Assembly (NCBI GenBank): GCA_036676235.1
Contig: JAKFDI010000042.1
Span: 37,771 to 101,770, forward strand
Direction: 5' to 3'
Source of the DNA: JAKFDI01 sp036676235
GTDB taxonomy: Bacteria; Pseudomonadota; Gammaproteobacteria; Burkholderiales; Burkholderiaceae_C
DNA: 64,000 nucleotides
Of the stretch, positions 51,558-61,400 are shown piece by piece; positions within the stretch are counted from its first letter, which is position 1; each line of letters starts with the position of its first letter. A program made the translations under genes and the position numbers. The notes beneath the pieces were generated by a model. That model searched no databases, had not been told where the DNA came from, and saw only the letters and a program-made list of their open reading frames with translations.

Positions 51558-53567
51558 ATGTTCCCGAAAACCGCGTTGTCGCCTGTGCGGGCCGCGGGTA
51601 AGCTCCTTCGCCGCTTCTCCACACAGTCCGTGAAAAACGACGACCTCCACGCCACGGCGCCGATCGGCCCGCCCCGAAGCGCCGTGGACGAGCAGTTCCG
51701 CCTGCTCGTCAACAACGTTCACGACTACGCCTTCGTGATGCTCGATGCCGAAGGCATCGTCACCGGCTGGAACGCCGGCGCGCAGAAGATCAAGGGCTGG
51801 GCCGCGCACGAGATCATCGGCCGCCCGTTCACCGTGTTCTATCCGGACGAGGTCGTTGCCACCGGGTGGCCGCAGGAGGAACTGCGCCGCGCCGCGGCCG
51901 TCGGCCACTTCGAGGACGAGGGCTGGCGCGTGCGCAGCGATGGCGGCCGCTTCTGGGCCAACGTGGTGATCACCGCCTTGCGCGACGACAGCGGCGTGCT
52001 GCGCGGCTTCGGCAAGGTGACGCGCGACCTCACCGAGCGCCGCCGCCACGAAGAAGAGCTGCGCCTGAGCGAAGAACGCTTCCGGCTGCTGGTGGACGGC
52101 ATCACCGGCCACGCCATCTTCATGCTCGATGCCGAGGGCCGCATCACCAGCTGGAACGCGGGCGCCGAACGCATCAAGGGCTACACCGCTGCGGATGTGA
52201 TCGGCCGTCACTTCTCGATGTTCTACACGCCCGAGGCCCAGGCGAGCGGCGAACCGGCACGGCATCTGGCGCGGGCGCTGGCTGTGGGCCGCGCCGAGCA
52301 CGAGGGCTTGCGCGTGCGCCGCGACGGCAGCATGTTCTGGGCCGACATCGTGATCACGCCGGTGTACGACAGCGAGCACCGCCTGCGCGGCTTCGCCAAG
52401 GTGACGCGCGACGCGAGCGAGCGCCGGCGCATCGAGGAACTGGAGCGCTCGAGCCGGCGCATGAGCGAGTTCATCGCCATGCTGGCGCATGAATTGCGCA
52501 ACCCGCTGTCGCCCATCCGCAATGCGGTGAGCATCATGCAGCTCGAGCCCACGCTCTCGCCACGGCTTGCGCGCTGCACCGGCATCGTCGACCGCCAGCT
52601 CGGCACGCTGACGCGGCTGGTCGACGACCTGCTCGATGCGGGGCGCATCGCCACCGGCAAGATCTCGCTGCGCCGTACGTCCATCGATTTCGCCGAGGTG
52701 GTGCAGCGCGCCGTCGACGCCGCCCGGCCGCTGATCGACACGCACCGCCACCGCTTCGCGATGCACCTGCCCGAAGGGCGCATCGAGATCTCGGGCGACG
52801 ACACCCGGCTGGTGCAGGCGCTGCAGAACGTGCTCAACAACGCGGCGCGCTACACGGCCGACGGCGGCACGATCGAGTTGCGCGTGCGGGTGGCGGGCGA
52901 GCAGGTGGTGGCGACGGTGTCGGACAACGGCCGCGGCATCGCCCCGGCGGCGCTGGAAAGCATCTTCGAGCTCTTCACCCAGGAAGACAGCACGCCGCGC
53001 GGTGGCGACGCGGGCCTGGGCATCGGCCTCGCACTGGCGCGCCGGTTGGTGGAGCTGCACGGCGGCAGCCTGGTGGCGGAAAGCGGCGGGCCGGGCCTGG
53101 GCAGCAGCTTCACGATGCGGCTGCCGCGCGGCTCGGCGGCCGCGGCGCAGGCGCCCACCGAGCCGGCGGCCGAAGCGCCGGCACCGGCGGGGCAGCGCGC
53201 GCTCGTCATCGACGACAACCGCGACGCAGCCGACACCATGGTGGCGCTGCTGTTGCTGCTCGGCCACGAAGCGCGCTGCGCCTATGGCGGCGACGAGGCG
53301 GTGAGCGTGGCGCAGGCCTTCGCGCCCGACGTCGTCTTTCTCGACCTCAACATGCCCGACGGCGACGGCTTCGAGGTGCTGCGCCGCCTGCGCCGCCTGC
53401 CTGGCCTTGCCGGTGTGTTTGCGGCTGCCACCACCGGCTACGGCCAGCAGAGCGACCGCGACCGCACGCGCGAAGCGGGCTTCAACGCGCACCTCACCAA
53501 GCCGGTGAGCATCGAGCACCTGCTGGGCGTGCTGCAGCAGGCGAAGGACCGGGTCGAGCGCGGCTGA
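51558..53567 (+). CDS. PAS-PAS hybrid histidine kinase with receiver domain
   Basis: A 669-residue soluble sensor. Two tandem PAS domains (about residues 45-155 and 170-280) share the repeated block G-W-N-A-G-A-x-K-I-K-G / S-W-N-A-G-A-E-R-I-K-G-Y. HisKA has M-L-A-H-E-L-R-N-P-L-S, HATPase has N-V-L-N-N-A-A-R-Y, D-N-G-R-G-I and L-G-I-G-L-A-L, and a C-terminal receiver ends in L-T-K-P-V (acceptor Asp in F-L-D-L-N-M-P). No membrane helix, so the signal is cytoplasmic, such as redox, light or ligand. An internal GTG at 51630 is an alternative start. The PAS pair resembles the Burkholderiales type that senses an unknown soluble ligand. Confidence 0.88.
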   Translation: MFPKTALSPVRAAGKLLRRFSTQSVKNDDLHATAPIGPPRSAVDEQFRLLVNNVHDYAFVMLDAEGIVTGWNAGAQKIKGWAAHEIIGRPFTVFYPDEVVATGWPQEELRRAAAVGHFEDEGWRVRSDGGRFWANVVITALRDDSGVLRGFGKVTRDLTERRRHEEELRLSEERFRLLVDGITGHAIFMLDAEGRITSWNAGAERIKGYTAADVIGRHFSMFYTPEAQASGEPARHLARALAVGRAEHEGLRVRRDGSMFWADIVITPVYDSEHRLRGFAKVTRDASERRRIEELERSSRRMSEFIAMLAHELRNPLSPIRNAVSIMQLEPTLSPRLARCTGIVDRQLGTLTRLVDDLLDAGRIATGKISLRRTSIDFAEVVQRAVDAARPLIDTHRHRFAMHLPEGRIEISGDDTRLVQALQNVLNNAARYTADGGTIELRVRVAGEQVVATVSDNGRGIAPAALESIFELFTQEDSTPRGGDAGLGIGLALARRLVELHGGSLVAESGGPGLGSSFTMRLPRGSAAAAQAPTEPAAEAPAPAGQRALVIDDNRDAADTMVALLLLLGHEARCAYGGDEAVSVAQAFAPDVVFLDLNMPDGDGFEVLRRLRRLPGLAGVFAAATTGYGQQSDRDRTREAGFNAHLTKPVSIEHLLGVLQQAKDRVERG

Positions 53568-53652
53568 GCACGCGGGCAAGCCGTTTGCCACTGCAGTTTC
53601 CCGGCTCTCGCGCCGCCCGTGCGGCTGCGGCCGCCACTGCAGGAGAACCGCC

Positions 53653-54561
53653 ATGCCCCGCGTGCTCTGGAAAGGCGCCATCAGCTTCGGGCTGGTGCAC
53701 ATCCCCGTCGGGCTCTATCCGGCCTCGCGCGAGGACTCGATCGATTTCGACTGGCTCGACAAGCGGTCGATGGACCCGGTGGGCTACAAGCGCGTCAACA
53801 AGAAGACCGGCAAGGAGATCGAGCGCGAGAACATCGTCAAGGGCATCAAGCAGGACGACGGCCAGTACGTGCTGATGACCGACGACGAGATCAAGTCGGC
53901 CTTGCCCAAGAGCACGCAGACGATCGAGATCGAGGCCTTTGTCGACGCCAACCGCATCCCCTTCGTCTACCTCGAGAAGCCGTACTACCTCGAACCCATC
54001 GGCAAGGCCGAGAAGGTGTACGTGCTGCTGCGCGAGACGCTGCGCGAAGCCGGCAAGATCGGCATCGCGCGGGTCGTCATCTCCACCAAGCAGCACCTGG
54101 CGGCGCTGATTCCCGCCGGGCCGGCGCTGATGCTCAATACGCTGCGGTGGTCGAGCGAGATCCGGCCGTGGAACGAACTCACGCTGCCGGACCAAGGCAG
54201 CAAGGGTGCCAAGCTTTCCGCCGGCGAACTGAAGATGGCCCGCCAGCTCGTGGACGACATGAGCGGCGATTGGGAGCCGGAGGCGTACGCCGACACCTTC
54301 AAGCAGGCCGTGATGGCGCTCGTGGACGCGAAGCTCGAGGCGGGCGACACCAAGACCGTGCACCCGGTCGAGCGGCCGGACGAAGGCGCGGCGCCATCGA
54401 ACGTGGTCGATCTCACCGAACTGCTCAAGCGCAGCTTGAAGGGCAATGCCGGCAAGTCGGGCAAGGCCGGCGGCAAGGCCGCGGCCAACGACGAGGCGGC
54501 CGAGGAGCGCCCGGCGGCGTCCAGCGGCCGCAAGGCGCCGGCAAAGCGCCGAGCCAGCTAG
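53653..54561 (+). CDS. ku: Ku end-binding protein
   Basis: A 302-residue bacterial Ku. The start W-K-G-A-I-S-F-G-L-V-H-I-P-V and the later K-x-Y-Y-L-E-P and L-x-T-L-R-W are diagnostic. It forms a homodimer ring on double-strand ends and recruits LigD. The last ~50 residues are a Lys/Ala-rich tail (A-G-K-S-G-K-A-G-G-K ... K-A-P-A-K-R-R-A-S) of the type that aids DNA binding. The AGGAG site is 8 bases before the ATG. The stop is 4 bases before ligD. Confidence 0.93.
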   Translation: MPRVLWKGAISFGLVHIPVGLYPASREDSIDFDWLDKRSMDPVGYKRVNKKTGKEIERENIVKGIKQDDGQYVLMTDDEIKSALPKSTQTIEIEAFVDANRIPFVYLEKPYYLEPIGKAEKVYVLLRETLREAGKIGIARVVISTKQHLAALIPAGPALMLNTLRWSSEIRPWNELTLPDQGSKGAKLSAGELKMARQLVDDMSGDWEPEAYADTFKQAVMALVDAKLEAGDTKTVHPVERPDEGAAPSNVVDLTELLKRSLKGNAGKSGKAGGKAAANDEAAEERPAASSGRKAPAKRRAS

Positions 54562-54565
54562 GACG

Positions 54566-57130
54566 ATGGCGACCGATCCGCTGCAGCGCTATCGCAGCAA
54601 GCGCGATTTCAGGATCACCGTCGAACCCGAAGGGCGCCCCGGCAAGGCGGGCAAGGCGCTGTCGTTCGTGGTCCAGAAGCATGCGGCGCGGCGGCTGCAC
54701 TACGACTTCCGACTCGAACTGGACGGCACGCTCAAGAGCTGGGCTGTGCCCAAGGGGCCGAGCCTGGACCCGAGCGTCAAGCGCATGGCGGTGCACGTGG
54801 AAGACCACCCGCTCAGCTACGGCAGCTTCGAGGGCGTGATTCCGCCCAGGCAGTACGGCGCCGGCACGGTGATCGTGTGGGACCGCGGCACGTGGGTTCC
54901 GGTCGGTGATGCGCAGGCGGGCCATGCCGCCGGCAAGCTGAAGTTCGAGTTGCAGGGCGAGAAGCTGCGCGGCGCCTGGACGCTGGTGCGCATGCGTGGC
55001 CGCGGTGATGAGAAGCAGGAGCCGTGGCTGCTCATCAAGGAACGCGACGACGAGGCGCGGCCCGCGGCGGAGTTCGACGTGGTGGAGGCGCTGCCGGACA
55101 GCGTGCTGAGCGGGGCGGCCGCGAAGAAAGCGCCGGCGAAGAAGACGCCGGTAAAGAAGGCCGCTGCAAGCAAGGCGACGGTGAAGCAGGCGAGGAAGAA
55201 GACGGCGTCGCCTGACGTGCCTCTGCCCCAAGGCGCCGAGCCCGCGCCGCTGCCGCTCGCGCTGTCGCCGCAGCTCGCCACGCTGGTCGACGCCATGCCG
55301 GAAACCGGCGAGTGGATCTGGGAAGTCAAGTTCGACGGCTACCGCCTGCTCGCGCGCATCGACGGCGACGACGTGCGCCTGTTCACCCGCAACGGCCACG
55401 ACTGGAGCGCGAGGATGTTGGGGCTGGTGGCCGCCATCCGCGCGCTCGGCCTGCCCTCGGGCTGGCTCGACGGCGAGATCGTGGTGCAGGGCGAGCACGG
55501 CACGCCCGACTTCCAGTTGCTGCAGAACGCCTTCGATGTGTCGCGCACCGAATCCATCCAGTACTTCTTCTTCGACCTGCCGTTCTTCGCGGGCCACGAT
55601 CTGCGCGCCGTGCCGCTGAGCGAGCGGCGTGCGCTGCTTCGGCAGTTGCTGGACGCCGCGCCGGCCGATGGGCCGCTGCACTTCAGCGAAGACTTCGCCG
55701 CGAGTGCGAAGGACCTGCTGCACACCGCTTGCGAACTGCGGCTCGAAGGCATCATCGGCAAGCGTGCCGACTCGACCTACAGCACGCGGCGCTCACCGGC
55801 GTGGATCAAGCTGAAGTGCACGAAGCGCCAGGAGTTCGTGATCGGTGGCTACACCGACCCCAAGGGCTCGCGCGCGGGTCTCGGCTCGCTGCTGCTGGGC
55901 ATTCACGATCCGAACGGGCGGCTGCGCTACGCCGGCAACGTGGGCACCGGTTTCGACCAGACGATGCTGAAGTCGCTGGCCGCGAAGCTGGCGCCGCTGC
56001 GGGCGGACCGCACGCCGTTCTTCGAGCTGCCGCAGGGCATCAAGGGCCATTGGGTGCGCCCCAAGCTGGTGGCCGAAGTGTCCTTCGGCGAGTGGACGAA
56101 GGAGGGGCGCATCCGCCACTCGGTGTTCCACGCGCTGCGCAGCGACAAGCCGCCCGAGGCGATCACGAAGGAAGTGCCGAAGCCGGTGGCCGCCGCGGCG
56201 CCGGCGGCGAAGAAGCGCGGCACGAAGCCGGCCGCTGCCGTGCCGGACGGTTTGCGCATCACCCACCCCGAGCGCGTGATCGACGCCCGCAGCGGCTTCA
56301 CCAAGCTGGACCTCGTGCAGTACTACGCCCGCGCCGCGCCGGCGATGCTGCCGCATCTGATCGGCCGGCCGGTCTCGCTGGTGCGTGGGCCTCAGGGCGT
56401 GGGCGGAGAGCTGTTCTTCCAGAAGCACGCCGACAGGATGCAGATGCCCGGCGTGGTGCAGCTCGATCCGAAGTACGACACGGATCACCAGGCGCTGCTG
56501 GAGGTGAATTCGCTGGAGGGCCTGCTGGGCGCGGCGCAGATGAACGTGATCGAGTTCCACACCTGGAACGCGACGACCAAGGCGATCGAGAAGCCCGACC
56601 GCATGACCTTCGACCTCGACCCCGGCGAGGGCCTGGCATGGCCGCGAATGATCGAGGCGGCGCAGTTGACGAAGGCGCTGCTCGACGAGTTGGGCCTGCA
56701 GAGTTTTCTCAAGACCAGCGGCGGCAAAGGTTTGCACGTGGTCGTGCCCCTCACGCCGCGCCTCGGCTGGGACGTGGTGAAGGATTTTTCGCAAGCCGTG
56801 GTGCGCCACCTCGCCGCCACGCTGCCCGACCGCTTCGTCGCCAAGAGCGGGCCGAAGAACCGGGTGGGCAAGATCTTTCCCGACTACCTGCGCAACGGGC
56901 GCGGTGCGACGACCGTGGCCGCGTTCTCGGTGCGCGCGCGGCCGGGGCTGGGGGTGTCGGTGCCGGTGGCGTGGAGCGAGCTGGAAGGCTTGCGCAGCGG
57001 GGCGCAGTGGACGGTGGCGAATGTCGACGAACGGCTTGCGATGGCCGACGCATGGGCGGGGTACGTGAAGACGCGGCAGACGCTGAGCGGGGCGATGAAG
57101 GCGCTGGGGTTCGAGTTGGCGGCGGCTTGA
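54566..57130 (+). CDS. ligD: DNA ligase D, order 3'-phosphoesterase - ligase - polymerase
   Basis: An 854-residue non-homologous end-joining enzyme. Residues about 10-160 are the phosphoesterase (V-V-Q-K-H-A-A-R-R-L-H-Y-D-F-R-L-E-L, H-V-E-D-H-P-L-S-Y-G). A Lys/Ala linker (184-212) follows, then the ligase with nucleophile K255 (E-V-K-F-D-G-Y-R). The polymerase/primase ends the protein: R-G-P-Q-G-V-G-G-E-L-F-F-Q-K-H and catalytic D-L-D-P-G-E-G, then S-G-G-K-G-L-H-V-V-V-P. It fills, trims and seals ends bound by Ku. The PE-first order is the Pseudomonas/Burkholderiales type rather than the mycobacterial one. Start ATG 4 bases after ku. Confidence 0.93.
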   Translation: MATDPLQRYRSKRDFRITVEPEGRPGKAGKALSFVVQKHAARRLHYDFRLELDGTLKSWAVPKGPSLDPSVKRMAVHVEDHPLSYGSFEGVIPPRQYGAGTVIVWDRGTWVPVGDAQAGHAAGKLKFELQGEKLRGAWTLVRMRGRGDEKQEPWLLIKERDDEARPAAEFDVVEALPDSVLSGAAAKKAPAKKTPVKKAAASKATVKQARKKTASPDVPLPQGAEPAPLPLALSPQLATLVDAMPETGEWIWEVKFDGYRLLARIDGDDVRLFTRNGHDWSARMLGLVAAIRALGLPSGWLDGEIVVQGEHGTPDFQLLQNAFDVSRTESIQYFFFDLPFFAGHDLRAVPLSERRALLRQLLDAAPADGPLHFSEDFAASAKDLLHTACELRLEGIIGKRADSTYSTRRSPAWIKLKCTKRQEFVIGGYTDPKGSRAGLGSLLLGIHDPNGRLRYAGNVGTGFDQTMLKSLAAKLAPLRADRTPFFELPQGIKGHWVRPKLVAEVSFGEWTKEGRIRHSVFHALRSDKPPEAITKEVPKPVAAAAPAAKKRGTKPAAAVPDGLRITHPERVIDARSGFTKLDLVQYYARAAPAMLPHLIGRPVSLVRGPQGVGGELFFQKHADRMQMPGVVQLDPKYDTDHQALLEVNSLEGLLGAAQMNVIEFHTWNATTKAIEKPDRMTFDLDPGEGLAWPRMIEAAQLTKALLDELGLQSFLKTSGGKGLHVVVPLTPRLGWDVVKDFSQAVVRHLAATLPDRFVAKSGPKNRVGKIFPDYLRNGRGATTVAAFSVRARPGLGVSVPVAWSELEGLRSGAQWTVANVDERLAMADAWAGYVKTRQTLSGAMKALGFELAAA

Positions 57131-57171
57131 GAAGGATTCGCGCTCGGTGCAACGGTGTTGTCGCCCGCGAC

Positions 57172-57403
57172 ACCCTCACCCCAACCCTCTCCCGCCAGCG
57201 GGAGAGGGAGCAAGACAGAGCGAGCGGCGCGACAGCGTCTCCCGCTGGCGAGACAGAGTAAGCAAGAGCGCGCGGTGTGACTCCCTCTCCCGCTGGCGGG
57301 GGAGCAAGAAAGAGCGGCATGGCTCCCCGTTTGCGAGAGAGGGAACAAGACCGCGCGGTGTGGCTCCCTCTCCCGCTTGCGGGAGAGGGCGGGGGGTGAG
57401 GGT
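57172..57403. repeat. REP-like cluster, about five decayed copies
   Basis: A cluster of CTCCCTCTCCCGCTGGCGGG-type units in several states of decay. It begins with a full copy (57172-57212) and ends with another (57363-57400), with at least three degenerate ones between. It lies between convergent ligD and the FMO gene. No gene is supported in 57131-57419. Confidence 0.8.
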
Positions 57404-57419
57404 CAGCAGCGCGTGATGG

Positions 57420-58700
57420 CTACGCCGCCGCCATGTCCCGCTTCAGTTGGCCCGCGTGCTCCCGGTAATCCACCTCCAGCGTGTAGCGCGCCGAATTCAC
57501 GTACTGCTCGCGCAGCGCGCGCTGGTGCGTGTCGATCTCCGCCTGCATCGCCGCGCGCTCGGGCAGGGTGATGGCGCCCGACAGCACGGCCGCCAGCCAG
57601 CGCGCCTGCACCTCGACCAGCGGAATCGTCGGGCCGACCGGCTGCACGAGACCGATGAAGTGCAGGCCGGGCCGGCCGGGCGCGGTGATGCGGCGATAGA
57701 GCTGCACATCGTTGTCGCGCACCTCGAACACCTGCGGGTCGAGGAAGGGGAACTTGGTCTCGTAGCCGGTGGCGAGGATGAGGGTGTCGAAAGGCTCGCT
57801 CGTGCCGTCGTCGAACGCCACCTCGTCGCCCATCAGCTCGCGCACATTGGGCTTGATGCCCACCCAGCCGTGGCCCACGCAGGTGAGCAGGTCCTGGCTC
57901 ACGCAGGCGTGTTCCTGCCAGATGGGGTGGGCCGGCTTGGGCACACCGAAGCGCTCCTGGTCGCCGACGGCGAGATAGGCGAGCTTGCCCATCAGCGTGC
58001 GCGTCCAGCGCGTGGGCAGCTTGAAGTGGCGGTTGATGAAGGCCGACCAGCGGTCGGTGGGCACGCCCATGATGTATTTGGGCATCAGCCACGCGCCGCG
58101 CCGCGTCGACAGGCACACGCGCTTGGCCTGGCGCGACAGGTCGACCGCGATGTCCACCGCCGAGTTGCCGATGCCCACCACCAGCACGCGCTGGTCGGCG
58201 AAGGGTGTGGCGGTGCGGTAGTGGTGCGAGTGCATCTGCCGGCCGCTGAAGTGGCCGGGGAAGGTCACCATGCGCGGCGCCGACAGGTGGCCGTTGGCGA
58301 CGATCACCGCGCGGTAGTTGCGCACTTCGCCGCCGGCGAGCGTGACGTTCCAGCGATCGCCTGCGGCGGGCTCGACCTTCTCGACCGGCGTGTTGAAGCG
58401 CACATGCTCGCGCACGCCGAAGTGGTCGGCATAGCTCTCCAGATACGCCAGCATCTGCTCGTGCGACAGGTAGTCGGGCAGGTGCTCGGGGATCGGGAAG
58501 TCGGGGTAGCCAAGGCTCTTGCGGCTGGTGTCGATGTGCAGGCTGCGGTAGGCCGACGACTGGCCGTTGTCGTTCTCGTAGCGCCACATGCCGCCAAGCA
58601 TCGAGCCCTTCTCGAAGATCTCGAACGGCACGCCGCGCGCCAGCAGCGCCTTGCCGGCGCAGATGCCGGACGAGCCGGCGCCGATGATGCAGATCGTCAT
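57420..58700 (-). CDS. Flavin-containing monooxygenase (class B-like)
   Basis: A 426-residue flavoprotein. FAD-binding G-A-G-S-S-G at 7-12, the FMO signature F-P-G-H-F-S-G-R-Q-M-H-S-H-H-Y and the NADPH site G-I-G-N-S-A are all present. The end contains A-T-G-Y-E-T-K-F-P-F. Members oxidise ketones, amines or sulfur compounds; the substrate is unknown. Follows the sugar-acid dehydrogenase gene on the same strand after a 122-base spacer that carries a repeat element ending 5 bases before this start. Confidence 0.88.
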   Translation of the reverse strand: MTICIIGAGSSGICAGKALLARGVPFEIFEKGSMLGGMWRYENDNGQSSAYRSLHIDTSRKSLGYPDFPIPEHLPDYLSHEQMLAYLESYADHFGVREHVRFNTPVEKVEPAAGDRWNVTLAGGEVRNYRAVIVANGHLSAPRMVTFPGHFSGRQMHSHHYRTATPFADQRVLVVGIGNSAVDIAVDLSRQAKRVCLSTRRGAWLMPKYIMGVPTDRWSAFINRHFKLPTRWTRTLMGKLAYLAVGDQERFGVPKPAHPIWQEHACVSQDLLTCVGHGWVGIKPNVRELMGDEVAFDDGTSEPFDTLILATGYETKFPFLDPQVFEVRDNDVQLYRRITAPGRPGLHFIGLVQPVGPTIPLVEVQARWLAAVLSGAITLPERAAMQAEIDTHQRALREQYVNSARYTLEVDYREHAGQLKRDMAAA

Positions 58701-58705
58701 GTCTG

Positions 58706-58786
58706 CCCCTCGTCCGCGGAGTACCGCGGCCGATCCCCCAAGGGGATCCGGGCCGGCTTGGGAGCGGCCCGGCGCTCGGCCCGGCG
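58706..58786 (-). repeat. Intercistronic repeat, copy 1
   Basis: An ~80-base palindromic element. On the minus strand: GCCGAGCGCCGGGCCGCTCC, CAAGCCGGCCCGGATCC, a GGGGGATC core, then GCGGACGAGGGG next to the FMO start. Copy 2 at 61401 is ~85% identical and in the same relation to its downstream gene. Confidence 0.8.
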
Positions 58787-58822
58787 ACAGTGCGGCTGTT
58801 GTCGATTCTTCATGTGCGTGGC

Positions 58823-59812
58823 TCAAAGGTGGTGGTCGATGAACTGCCCGATCAACTCGTGCAGCGAACTGTCGGCCTGCAGGCCCAGCGCCCGCGCACG
58901 TTCGGAATCGAAGCGGCGCGGCCACTGCTCCACCACGGTCTGCATGGTCGGATCGGGTTGCCACTCGATGCGGCCCATCGGGCGGTCCCAGGCGCGCCAT
59001 TGGCCCAGGGTCTCCACCGTCGTGACGAGTTCGCCGACCGTTGCCGAGAGCGACGGCAGGTTCATCGCCCGGTTCGCATCCAGCGCCGAGGCGGGCAGGG
59101 CGGCCAGGGCCACCAGCGCGCGCGCCACCGCCTGCACCGAGGCCAGCGGAATCAGGGTCTGCGCCTGCAGCGGGCACACCGTGTCCTGCCCGCGCAGCGG
59201 CTCGCGCACGATGGCCGCCACGCGGTCGGAGATGGAAGGCACGGGCGCGCCCGGCCGCGTCACCACGATGGGCAGGCGCAGCACCCGGCCGTCGATAAAG
59301 CCGCGCCGCGTGGCGTCATTGATCAGCAGCTCGGCGATGGCCTTCTGCGTGCCATAGGACGTCTGCGGCGTGCGCGGCAGATCGTCGCCCACGGTCTCTG
59401 GCAGCGGCCCGCCGAAGGCGGCGATCGAACTCGTGAACACGAAGCGCGGCGCCGCGGCCTGCGTGCGGCAGGCGTCGAGCAGCCGCAGCATGCCCTGCAG
59501 GTTGACTTCCAGCCCGCGCGCGAAATCGTTCTCGGCTTCCGAGGTGAGCGTGGCGCCGAGGGCGAATACCGCATCCACTGGTTCGGCGAAGAGCTGGGCG
59601 AGCGTGGCGGGATCGGTGGCGTCGCCCACCACGTCCGTCAGGCGCGGATCAGCCTGTGAGCCGGCGGCTGCAGGTGCAATGTCGACCCGCACGATTTCGC
59701 GCAGCGGGCGCTCACGTCCATCGTGATCGACCCAACCCCCAGCCAGCAGCGCCCGGCACAGCTCGGTGCCGATGAAGCCGCGGCCGCCGGTGACAAGAAT
59801 GCGCATTTCCAT
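58823..59812 (-). CDS. NAD-dependent epimerase/dehydratase family (D-erythronate dehydrogenase-like)
   Basis: A 329-residue extended SDR. T-G-G-R-G-F-I-G starts the Rossmann fold. F-A-L-G-A-T-L-T-S-E-A-E-N-D, V-F-T-S-S-I-A-A-F-G-G and the active-site S-Y-G-T-Q-K (Tyr-x-x-x-Lys) are as in the DenD/D-erythronate dehydrogenase group, which oxidises four-carbon sugar acids. A second ATG at 59806 is possible. It precedes the FMO gene. The kinase and isomerase partners of an erythronate pathway are not nearby, so the specific substrate is uncertain. Confidence 0.78.
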   Translation of the reverse strand: MEMRILVTGGRGFIGTELCRALLAGGWVDHDGRERPLREIVRVDIAPAAAGSQADPRLTDVVGDATDPATLAQLFAEPVDAVFALGATLTSEAENDFARGLEVNLQGMLRLLDACRTQAAAPRFVFTSSIAAFGGPLPETVGDDLPRTPQTSYGTQKAIAELLINDATRRGFIDGRVLRLPIVVTRPGAPVPSISDRVAAIVREPLRGQDTVCPLQAQTLIPLASVQAVARALVALAALPASALDANRAMNLPSLSATVGELVTTVETLGQWRAWDRPMGRIEWQPDPTMQTVVEQWPRRFDSERARALGLQADSSLHELIGQFIDHHL

Positions 59813-60018
59813 GGGCTGGCTCCTGTTTGTCTACGAATCATCGAGGGTGGCGGCGTTCCATCGTAGGCGAGGCGCGCCAGACGCACGACCGGGACATCAC
59901 CGGGTCGCCCAACCCGCCGGCCTGCCAGCGGCCGCGGGGGCAGCCCGCTCAAGTCGCGCGGCGTTGTGCCGAAGAGCCAGAGAGCACGAACCGGTGTGCA
60001 CCGGCCTGCCCGTCTTCC

Positions 60019-61383
60019 ATGAAAACTGCCAACACGCAACCCATCGACGTCGCTGCGCTCCGTGTGGGGATGTTCGTACATCTCGACGTGGGGTGGATGT
60101 CGCATCCCTTCGCGCTGAGCAGCTTTCGCATCGGATCGCCCGCGCAACTGGCGACGATTCACAAGCTGGGCCTGAAGCGCGTGCGCTGGAGTCCCGAACT
60201 CAGCCAGTTCGACGAACCGGACACGGCGGCCGACACGCCGGCCGACACCTGCACCGACCCAGCCGCCGATGCGGCGGACGACGTGACGGCCGACGGCGCC
60301 ACCGTCGACGCCGACCCGACCCCTGCAGACAGCCCGCCGGCCGATGCCGCCGATCCCGCCCCGCCCGAAACACCCCAGGCCGCGCAAGCACGCCGCCGCC
60401 GCGAGGCGCTGGCCGCGCAGCGCGGCGCCGCCGCCGTGTGCGAGCGCCAGTTCGCTGAAGCCACGCGCGACTGCCGGCACCTGATGGACGTGGCCGACAA
60501 CGAGCCGCAGCGCGCCGGGCGCGAGGCGGCGCTCTTGAGCCAGGCCTTCGTCGACAAGATGTTCGGCGACCAGGACCTGTGCCTGCGCCTGCTGAGCGAA
60601 GGCGCAGGCGACCGCGCCTCCTCGCACGCCGTGAACGTGGCAGTGGTCTCGCTGCTGATGGGTCGCACCTTCGGCTTCAACCAGGCCGACATGCTGGACC
60701 TTGGCGTCGGCGCGATCCTCCACGACATCGGCAAGCTCGACCTGCCCGACCGCGTGCGCAACCGCGACGAGCACTTCACCGCCGCGCAGTTGCGCCACTA
60801 CGAAGAGCACGTGGCGCACGGCGTCACGCGCGCCCGCAAGATGGGTCTCACGGCCGGCGCCACGCTCGTCATCGCCGAACACCACGAGTGCGCTGACGGC
60901 ACCGGCTTCCCGCTGCGCCTGAGCGCCGACCGCATGACGCTCGCGGCGCGCATCGTGGCGCTCGTCAATCGCTACGACAACCTGTGCAACCCCCATGTGC
61001 CCTCGAAGTCGCTCACGCCGCACGAGGCACTCTCGCTGCTGTTCGCGCAGGGCCAGGCCAAGTACGACACCGCCATCCTCGGCGCCTTCATCAAGATGAT
61101 GGGCGTGTACCCGCCGGGCTCGGTGGTGCAGCTCACCGACGACCGCTACGCGATGGTGGTGGGCGTCAACTCCTCGCGTCCGCTCAAGCCGCGCGTGCTG
61201 GTGCACGACGCCAAGGTGCCGGGCGACGAGGCGCTGGTGCTCGATCTGCAGACCGCCGGCGGCGTGGGCATCCGGCGCAGCATCAAGCCGCTCGCGCTGC
61301 CGCGCGAATCGCTCGACTACCTCGCGCCGCGCTCGCGCGTGGTGTATTTCTTCGAGCCGGCTGCCGCGGGAGGTGACGCATGA
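60019..61383 (+). CDS. HD-GYP domain protein (c-di-GMP phosphodiesterase type)
   Basis: A 454-residue soluble protein with an N-terminal DUF3391-like segment (V-A-A-L-R-V-G-M-F-V-H-L-D-V-G-W-M) and an Asp/Ala/Pro-rich linker (about 65-120). The HD-GYP domain has H235-D236 in I-L-H-D-I-G-K-L and H288-H-E-C-A-D-G-T-G-F-P. The last signature is GFP instead of GYP, a known kind of variation. HD-GYP enzymes linearise c-di-GMP. A repeat and a GGDEF-EAL gene follow, so the two probably form a c-di-GMP control unit. Confidence 0.88.
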   Translation: MKTANTQPIDVAALRVGMFVHLDVGWMSHPFALSSFRIGSPAQLATIHKLGLKRVRWSPELSQFDEPDTAADTPADTCTDPAADAADDVTADGATVDADPTPADSPPADAADPAPPETPQAAQARRRREALAAQRGAAAVCERQFAEATRDCRHLMDVADNEPQRAGREAALLSQAFVDKMFGDQDLCLRLLSEGAGDRASSHAVNVAVVSLLMGRTFGFNQADMLDLGVGAILHDIGKLDLPDRVRNRDEHFTAAQLRHYEEHVAHGVTRARKMGLTAGATLVIAEHHECADGTGFPLRLSADRMTLAARIVALVNRYDNLCNPHVPSKSLTPHEALSLLFAQGQAKYDTAILGAFIKMMGVYPPGSVVQLTDDRYAMVVGVNSSRPLKPRVLVHDAKVPGDEALVLDLQTAGGVGIRRSIKPLALPRESLDYLAPRSRVVYFFEPAAAGGDA

Positions 61384-61400
61384 AGTCGATGTCAGACGCG

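Noticed and set aside
50760..53702. 980-residue minus-strand open frame
   Set aside because: Antisense to the hybrid kinase and out of frame with the alcohol dehydrogenase; no motifs.
57172..57403. CRISPR-like array
   Set aside because: The units are palindromic, variable in sequence and spacing, and the intervals are not unique spacers; no cas genes.
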